Shown here one piece after another: positions 58,948 through 64,000 of a stretch of DNA of 64,000 bases. The stretch comes from Colwellia sp. RSH04. Lineage in GTDB: Bacteria > Pseudomonadota > Gammaproteobacteria > Enterobacterales > Alteromonadaceae. Within the stretch, counting starts at the first letter, position 1, and every line of letters starts with the position of its first letter. Position numbers and translations under genes: made by a program. The notes beneath the pieces were generated by a model. The model made no database searches, was not told the origin of the DNA, and saw nothing but the letters and a program-made list of their open reading frames with translations. The stretch is taken from positions 124,001 to 188,000 of the forward strand of contig NZ_QXIO01000002.1 of the NCBI RefSeq assembly GCF_003545765.1, in the 5' to 3' direction.

Positions 58948-59550
58948 TCATTTATTAATATCACTATTCATTTTTGGGGTTTGCAAGATAAAAGTAGGCT
59001 TATTGGGAATGTCATTTATATCGTTTCTATAGGTTTGATCCTTTTGATAGCCTTTAGTCAAATAAACGACCCAATATTCAACATGCGGAGAACTCCATTC
59101 TGAAATAAATGCAATACCAAGTTCATCTTGTTCTGCATAAAAAGTATGTTCGCCAAGTAAATGAACTCTGTGCGCATCCGAGTGTTTAAAAGCACTCCAA
59201 ACTTCTTCTGGTGAAGTATATCCACCTGCTATTGCTTCAACCTGATTGCTATTAAAATTACTACCGTAATAATCGGGTAATTCATAGTTTGAACTGCGCA
59301 GTAATGAATTAGGGCTACCGCCTAAATTATGAGTAACTAAACCAAACTCTAGCATTTTCTTTGCTTTAATTAAGGCAATTTCTGAAAGTAACTTATTACA
59401 ACGTATTACTGGCCTAACTTGTTCATCATCAGTGATAATAAGTTTTGCAAGTTGTTGTGCTTTATCTGAAATACCACAATCTTCATAATTGTTAGCATTT
59501 GCTTCTATTGATAATGCTAAGAGAAAAAATAAAAGCAGGTATTTGTACAT
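58948..59550 (-). CDS. secreted CAP-domain (SCP/PR1) protein
   Basis: 200 residues. Signal peptide ending EANA (about 1-19). CAP-domain features: CNKLLSEIALIKAKKMLEFGLVTHN, EEVWSAFKHSDAHRVHLLG and DELGIAFI. His and Glu positions of the CAP cavity appear to be kept. Role unknown; CAP proteins bind or cleave diverse targets. Neighbours are also envelope proteins. Confidence 0.82.
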   Translation of the reverse strand: MYKYLLLFFLLALSIEANANNYEDCGISDKAQQLAKLIITDDEQVRPVIRCNKLLSEIALIKAKKMLEFGLVTHNLGGSPNSLLRSSNYELPDYYGSNFNSNQVEAIAGGYTSPEEVWSAFKHSDAHRVHLLGEHTFYAEQDELGIAFISEWSSPHVEYWVVYLTKGYQKDQTYRNDINDIPNKPTFILQTPKMNSDINK

Positions 59551-59599
59551 AGAGACATCCTTTTCTGTGTTAATTGATTTTTATAAATATGTTTTAAGG

Positions 59600-60397
59600 T
59601 TAAGCTGGGTTAGTTACTTGAAAAAACAACTGATATTCCTGTGTGTTTTTATCTTTTAAATTATAAGTTATTTCTTTATGAGCACTTTTCAATGTTTTAA
59701 ATAAATGAGATTTTAAATGTGGCTTTATTTTTGAAACAGCAATGCCTTTACTCGCGCAAAATAGCGCTAATGCATAAACGGTTTCAACTTCAGGTAAAGC
59801 ATTTTGTCTGTTTAATGCTTTTATATTACATGAGCCACACCCCCCTTTGAATTGATATGCAGTGTTTGAAAAGATAACACCAAACCCTAAAAAGCATGCG
59901 ATAAGGTCAATAGCTTGTGGCTGTAAATCATTACCCCCTGGCACAGTTAATTTAAGTTGAGCCAACATTATACTGGCTAAATGTTGAACTAAATACGCAA
60001 TAAAGTCTTGAGGCTGGCGTATTTGGTCTATTTGGTAAGGTATTTTAATCGTGTTTGAAGGTATTAAGTATTGTATCTTGCTACTCTCTCCTCTTATAGG
60101 CTTAGATAATGCTAATTGAGTCATAGATTCATTACGGTAGTTACTTATATCAACAAGCTCAATAGGCCAATTACTCATGCCTGCATAGCTTAAGGTGTTA
60201 GTAAATATCGTTTGTGCCATTTCTTGTGGGCTTGAACATTTACCCGGATAAAAATCATTACTGGGTAAAATAATTTGTGATTTCTGTTTAAAGTAATCCA
60301 CATCAAAGTTTTGCAAACACCACAAGAAGCTATCGTATATCCATGCTTTTGTACCGTCATCAACTATAGGTGTATTTTTAAATAACTGGCTAAACAC
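59600..60397 (-). CDS. conserved unknown protein
   Basis: 265 residues, no signal peptide or obvious membrane span. Central helical segment and a GGCGSCN motif (about 184-190) with nearby cysteines, possibly a metal or thiol site. I do not recognise the family. Two bases downstream of the creA stop, so it is probably in one transcript with creA. Confidence 0.7.
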   Translation of the reverse strand: MFSQLFKNTPIVDDGTKAWIYDSFLWCLQNFDVDYFKQKSQIILPSNDFYPGKCSSPQEMAQTIFTNTLSYAGMSNWPIELVDISNYRNESMTQLALSKPIRGESSKIQYLIPSNTIKIPYQIDQIRQPQDFIAYLVQHLASIMLAQLKLTVPGGNDLQPQAIDLIACFLGFGVIFSNTAYQFKGGCGSCNIKALNRQNALPEVETVYALALFCASKGIAVSKIKPHLKSHLFKTLKSAHKEITYNLKDKNTQEYQLFFQVTNPA

Positions 60398-60399
60398 AA

Positions 60400-60873
60400 T
60401 TATTCTCCTGTTTTAAGTTCAGTAGCCCACTGCCATGCTTGTGTATTAAATAAGGGCACGGTTGAAAGCGAGTGGTGATGGCTACCTGATGTTTCTTTTG
60501 TCGAATAAGATAAATACATAATTGTTTTTTGCTTAGTATCATAAATTCGTCGAACTTTTAGGCTTTTAAATAAAATACTTAACGACTCTTTAAATACCAC
60601 TTCACCATTTTTAGATAAGCTGACATCTTTGAGCTGCTCAGCAGTTATTGGCCCAGTTTGACGACATGCAATACTCATATCTGATGGATCTGATAAGTCT
60701 AAATTTGCTTCAACATAACTTACATGACAGGTCACCCCTGTTATTTTGGGGTCAAGCATCGCTTTTATAACAACATCTTTGGTGGTAAATAACCCTAAAC
60801 TTACTTGGCCTGCATTATCTGAACAACCAAATAAAAATAACGACGTACAAATCGCTGTTGAAAGAACTTTCAT
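60400..60873 (-). CDS. creA: CreA family lipoprotein
   Basis: 157 residues. Lipobox LFLFGC (Cys17), then the CreA signature QVSLGLFTTKDVVIKAMLDPKITGVTCHVSYVE and ACRQTGPI. Periplasmic, function unknown despite wide conservation. In most proteobacteria CreA has a cleaved signal peptide; here the lipobox suggests membrane anchoring. Confidence 0.9.
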   Translation of the reverse strand: MKVLSTAICTSLFLFGCSDNAGQVSLGLFTTKDVVIKAMLDPKITGVTCHVSYVEANLDLSDPSDMSIACRQTGPITAEQLKDVSLSKNGEVVFKESLSILFKSLKVRRIYDTKQKTIMYLSYSTKETSGSHHHSLSTVPLFNTQAWQWATELKTGE

Positions 60874-60884
60874 AACTGACTCTT

Positions 60885-61769
60885 TTATGTGTGTTTATTG
60901 AGCCAGTCAACTATATCAGGAAAATGATCATTAATCGCTTCAGGATGAGTCAAAATATTAATATGATCATAATCAAGCTTGTTACCATTTTCCTTTGATA
61001 ATAAATTGAATTTAGAGTCTTTGTTATATTCATCAATAAAACCACGCACATCATGTACATTACCTAATAGGCTATCTTTAATGCCTGTGATGTGCCACGT
61101 AGCTGGCCAGTTAACCTGACTTACTTGTCCTATATAGTCGTATTTATCTACAGGGTCTTGCCATTCACCTTTATTGATCCACTGTGAAGATTGCTGAAGA
61201 AAAGATAATGTTTCGCTATCAGCACCAAATTTAAGTTTCTCAGCGTTCACATAACCTGTTTTTCTTGCGATATGAGGTAATAATTTATTCCATAATAAAT
61301 CGAGTTTAATAAATTTTTCAAAAGATTTAATTCGAATGCTACGTTTGGTACCAAAACAAAGTTTACTAGAAATCAAATCAGCTAAATGAGGCTTTCTGAT
61401 CAGTGAACTAGCTAAAATAACGCCCCCCCAAGAATGACATATCAAATGAACTTTCTTACCTGTTTTATCGTGAACATATTGTAATAACTCGGGAACATCC
61501 TGGGTAATCATCTCAAATTGGCCATGATTAGTATCTTCATGTATTGGCGGTAAACTTTTACCTTTACCTCTAAAATCTGCGATAAATACATCAAACCCTT
61601 GATCAGCAAGATAGCAACCTAGGCCTTTACCTTTTTCCGTATAAAATATTTTGCCATTCTCTATTGAACCATGAAGCATCAGTATAGGGGCTCCCCCTTT
61701 AACCTTATAAATATGCCTAAGGTGAAGCTGGTGGTGTCCAGCATGAATAAAAAGAGACTCTTGTTTCAT
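60885..61769 (-). CDS. alpha/beta-hydrolase
   Basis: 294 residues from ATG 61769, where the fold begins; ATG 61787 adds six unlikely residues. Oxyanion segment LHGSIENG, nucleophile Ser in CHSWGG, acid in TGIKDSLLG and His in YDHINIL. Complete triad. Resembles lipase/esterase-type hydrolases; no substrate evident. 11 bases before creA, same strand. Confidence 0.86.
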   Translation of the reverse strand: MKQESLFIHAGHHQLHLRHIYKVKGGAPILMLHGSIENGKIFYTEKGKGLGCYLADQGFDVFIADFRGKGKSLPPIHEDTNHGQFEMITQDVPELLQYVHDKTGKKVHLICHSWGGVILASSLIRKPHLADLISSKLCFGTKRSIRIKSFEKFIKLDLLWNKLLPHIARKTGYVNAEKLKFGADSETLSFLQQSSQWINKGEWQDPVDKYDYIGQVSQVNWPATWHITGIKDSLLGNVHDVRGFIDEYNKDSKFNLLSKENGNKLDYDHINILTHPEAINDHFPDIVDWLNKHT

Positions 61770-62073
61770 TAGCAGTATTCTGATCAAAAAATAGATTAAA
61801 ACACCATAACGAATAAGTGGTTAGACCACAAGGAGATGTGCAATGTTAAACAAGAAACGTTAAATATTTTCCTACTACTAAAGCTTTTCCATGGCCACTT
61901 TTAATATTTGGCTTCACATACTTTTTACAAAATATCGTTTTTTGCCTAATAACACATGACTATAACCAAACTAATTACAGCGCTGATAACCCCTTAACAC
62001 GCATTTTTACATAATTTACATCTACCCCCACTATATAGCGCTATTAATTGTAGTGAATACTTGCTTTATGCCA

Positions 62074-62192
62074 CACAGGGTTGCTGGAGTTATGATTGAA
62101 CCCACTCAAAGAGTTACCAGGGTTGTTCTTGGTTTTTGCTTTAGGGGTTGCCAGGGTTACCCAATACGCGTATTGTAGAGTTATTAGGGTTG
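62074..62192 (+). repeat. direct repeats upstream of hicB
   Basis: GAGTTACCAGGGTTG (62111-62125), GGGTTGCCAGGGTTA (62145-62159) and GAGTTATTAGGGTTG (62178-62192) recur every 33-34 bases; a fourth, partial CACAGGGTTG is at 62074-62083. About three helical turns apart, so proteins bound to them would sit on one face of the DNA. Confidence 0.6.
62162..62175. promoter_or_regulatory. perfect 14-bp palindrome, candidate HicB operator
   Basis: CAATACGCGTATTG, between the second and third direct repeats, 38 bases before the hicB ATG. HicB-type RHH dimers bind palindromic operators; the link is inference. Confidence 0.5.
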
Positions 62193-62212
62193 TAGCTAGT
62201 GAGTGAAAATTA

Positions 62213-62659
62213 ATGAAATATCCTGTATTAATAGAAAAGAATGATCAGAGTGGAACCTACACTGTAACGGTGCCTGATTTACCAGGTTGTAAGGGTAAAG
62301 CTGACAGTATTGATCAAGGTTTTAGTGCCAGTATAGAAATGATAAAAGGTCACTTAAGTATTTTAGCGGAGTACGGTGAAAAAGTGCCTAATGCGACCAG
62401 TATAGAAAAACGACGTGCTTTATGGTGGGAGCATAATAAGCACCTTGTAAATGCAGAACAAAGGTTAGTTGAGTGTATTTGGGGGTTAATTGATTTTGAT
62501 ATAACACCCTATTTAGGTAAAAGTCATAAAATAAACGTGACACTACCTGAGCTTTTGATTAACCAAATAGATGATCGGGTCAGTAAATGTGAACAACACA
62601 AAACACGCTCAGGATTTATTGCAACAGCATGTTTATCAGCATTAGAAAAAGAAGAGTAA
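62213..62659 (+). CDS. HicB-family antitoxin-like protein without HicA partner
   Basis: 148 residues. The N-terminal HicB fold (YPVLIEKNDQSGTYTVTVPDLPGCKGKADS) is typical of the degraded RNase-H-like antitoxin; the C-terminal INVTLPELLINQIDDRV...RSGFIATACLSAL is a ribbon-helix-helix DNA-binding segment. No hicA on either side. Possibly an autonomous regulator or remnant of a toxin-antitoxin pair. Convergent with bioD, with an imperfect hairpin (TGCACG/CGTGCA, 62663-62697) between them. Confidence 0.85.
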   Translation: MKYPVLIEKNDQSGTYTVTVPDLPGCKGKADSIDQGFSASIEMIKGHLSILAEYGEKVPNATSIEKRRALWWEHNKHLVNAEQRLVECIWGLIDFDITPYLGKSHKINVTLPELLINQIDDRVSKCEQHKTRSGFIATACLSALEKEE

Positions 62660-62713
62660 TAATGCACGCAATAACCTCACAAAGAATGTTACGTGCAATT
62701 TAAAACAGGATAC

Positions 62714-63418
62714 TTACAAAAAAGAGGTATTAATAAGCAAGGATGCTTGTTGAATTTTATCTTCTAAAGAAGTTTCGCCATCAAAATAAGGTATTGTAGC
62801 TATCTTAGGTAATTGCAATAATTGATCTAAAGCTGCAATGTTATCTTGCAAATTGTCCATGGTATTACTATCAGCGCAATTTGCTATCCAACCAATACAG
62901 TTTGTTCCAGAATGCTTTATTGCTTGAAGTGTTAATAATGCATGATTCAAACAGCCTAATTTCATATTTACAATAAGTACTACGGGTAGTCTTTCTGTAG
63001 CAACAAAATCAGACAGAAACTTTGCATTACCATTATCGAAACCTATAGGTAACTGCCATCCTCCTGCACCTTCAATTAAAGCATAGTCCGCATCTCTATT
63101 TTTAATTTCTTGAAAATAATTAGCGATGATGTCTAAGGTTATTTGTTTTCCAACACTCTTCGCTGCAATATGTGGCGCAATCGGAGGTTCGAATGCGATT
63201 GGATTTATTTCTTGAATAGTTTGCTGACAATTTGCATGCTCATGTAATAATTTTGCATCTTCATTGACCAAAACATTATCGACAAGGTCGCATCCCGCTG
63301 AAATAGGTTTAAACACCGCAATGTTTTTATCTTGCTTAACTAATGCTTGAATAATGGCGCACGATACAAAAGTTTTACCTGCGTCAGTATCAGTCGCAGT
63401 GATAAATAGTTTTTTCAT
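62714..63418 (-). CDS. bioD: dethiobiotin synthetase
   Basis: 234 residues. P-loop TATDTDAGKTF, FKPISAGCD, IEGAGGWQLPI and GWIANC. Carboxylates diaminopelargonate to dethiobiotin. Five bases after bioC, same operon. Confidence 0.96.
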   Translation of the reverse strand: MKKLFITATDTDAGKTFVSCAIIQALVKQDKNIAVFKPISAGCDLVDNVLVNEDAKLLHEHANCQQTIQEINPIAFEPPIAPHIAAKSVGKQITLDIIANYFQEIKNRDADYALIEGAGGWQLPIGFDNGNAKFLSDFVATERLPVVLIVNMKLGCLNHALLTLQAIKHSGTNCIGWIANCADSNTMDNLQDNIAALDQLLQLPKIATIPYFDGETSLEDKIQQASLLINTSFL

Positions 63419-63423
63419 AATAA

Positions 63424-64000
63424 TTAATTATTTAATTTGACTACTAAACCAGAAAATAAACGATACGTCGCTGGGTATATACCGTTGGGCTCTAAGAAAT
63501 CTTGATAATACTCTGTCATTTTGAACCATTTATCTTTTCCTGAAAGGCCACGGTTCTTTTTGTGTGGTAAATGGTTAGCCCCTAACCCTTTTAATTCCCT
63601 AGCTAAATGAATCACATTTTGATATTCCAACACTATATCCTGACACTTTTGTTCAAGTAGTTTTGATTTGTTGGTATTAAATAAAGTGTTTAACTCTTCT
63701 TCAGATTTAAAGTCAATAACATGTTGATCGTTATCTACCTGCTTCCATGAAGATTTTAACTCATGTAATGTGCCATCAATTAACGTGGTGAAAATAATCA
63801 ATCCTCCGGGCTTTAAAATTCTCAGCATTTCGTTAATAGCAACATCAAGAGGATTAAACCATTGAATAACTAAATTTGAATAGATTAAATCAACACTTTC
63901 ATTAGCTAATGGTATTTTATGCGCATCGCCTTCAATCCATAAAATATCTTCATCGCGCTTTGATTTTGCAAAACGTAACATGTCTTTTGAAATATCTAAC
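63424..64000 (-). CDS. bioC: BioC malonyl-ACP O-methyltransferase (start beyond window)
   Basis: About 192 residues of the C-terminal part are visible; the frame stays open to base 64000 (LDISKDMLRFAK), so the 63981 ATG is internal. Visible motifs: IPLANESVDLIYSNLVIQW, LRILKPGGLIIFTTL and ELKGLGANHL, diagnostic for BioC. Makes the methyl ester that starts biotin pimeloyl synthesis. Neighbour of bioD as in the bioBFCD arrangement. Confidence 0.93.
   Translation of the reverse strand, partial: LDISKDMLRFAKSKRDEDILWIEGDAHKIPLANESVDLIYSNLVIQWFNPLDVAINEMLRILKPGGLIIFTTLIDGTLHELKSSWKQVDNDQHVIDFKSEEELNTLFNTNKSKLLEQKCQDIVLEYQNVIHLARELKGLGANHLPHKKNRGLSGKDKWFKMTEYYQDFLEPNGIYPATYRLFSGLVVKLNN

Larger units (their letters stand above)
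61788..62212. other. intergenic region between hydrolase and hicB-like gene
   Basis: No gene found; in particular no hicA-type toxin frame. The half nearest hicB contains direct repeats and a palindrome (listed separately). The other half is AT-rich with nothing recognisable. Confidence 0.6.

Noticed and set aside
62041-62212. A HicA toxin gene upstream of the HicB-like gene.
   Set aside because: No frame of 55-80 codons with the HicA pattern exists on either strand here or between hicB and bioD.

Overview
The window reads as a contiguous chromosomal segment of an AT-rich marine gammaproteobacterium, most likely Alteromonadales and close to the Colwelliaceae. The basis is gene content and order: gyrA / ubiG / nrdA-nrdB-yfaE and serC-aroA-cmk-rpsA-ihfB-lapA-lapB-pyrF follow the enterobacterial/Alteromonadales order, the protein sequences are gammaproteobacterial throughout, and codon use is uniformly AT-rich with no obvious foreign block. 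The genus is inferred, not proven.

Region 1 (1-17758) is the accessory part. After the 3' end of norD (nitric oxide reductase activation) and a small zinc-ribbon membrane protein comes a long plus-strand signalling cluster: STAS, CheY, CheA, two CheW, one soluble receptor, CheR, CheD, CheB, a membrane-anchored receptor-like protein, then a second STAS protein, a REC-PP2C-ATPase partner-switching protein, a REC protein of unknown output, a hybrid histidine kinase and a free Hpt protein. The receptor is unusual: a Vitreoscilla-type haemoglobin domain, two PAS domains carrying the His/Trp pair of Aer2-type haem PAS domains, HAMP, a methyl-accepting tip and a C-terminal EWEEF CheR tether. It is a candidate sensor of O2 or NO with up to three haems. 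A Shine-Dalgarno plus double ATG at the globin/PAS junction suggests a recent fusion or a second, globin-less product. The membrane receptor-like protein carries a CheZ-like DxxxQ motif, and three unrelated proteins of the cluster end in an acidic ELF tail.

Region 2 (17777-33845) is core metabolism: class Ia ribonucleotide reductase with its ferredoxin and a pair of NrdR boxes, ubiG, gyrA, serC-aroA, cmk, rpsA, ihfB, lapA-lapB and pyrF.

Region 3 (33912-42062) holds central carbon metabolism (two GAPDH paralogues, gnd, an exact HexR-type box before the first gap), msrB, the tusDCB-tusE sulfur relay for tRNA thiolation beside yccA, and tag.

Region 4 (42162-51525) begins with the first of two identical tRNA-Ser(UGA) genes, which bracket a DTW protein, a B12 radical-SAM protein, a DUF938 methyltransferase and a GNAT-fold protein. 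Then come a DUF3943 outer-membrane protein, a transglutaminase-like/TPR lipoprotein, a secreted M28 peptidase and a solitary tyrosine recombinase.

Region 5 (51573-64000) has an M23 peptidase, a tandem PTPS-fold protein, pyrC, yejK / yejL-yejM, tRNA-Pro(GGG), a minus-strand run of small envelope and unknown genes (RcsF-like lipoprotein, CAP protein, CreA, alpha/beta hydrolase), a solitary HicB-type antitoxin behind direct repeats and a perfect palindrome, and bioD with the 3' part of bioC running off the end.

No CRISPR array, insertion sequence, rRNA or prophage was seen.
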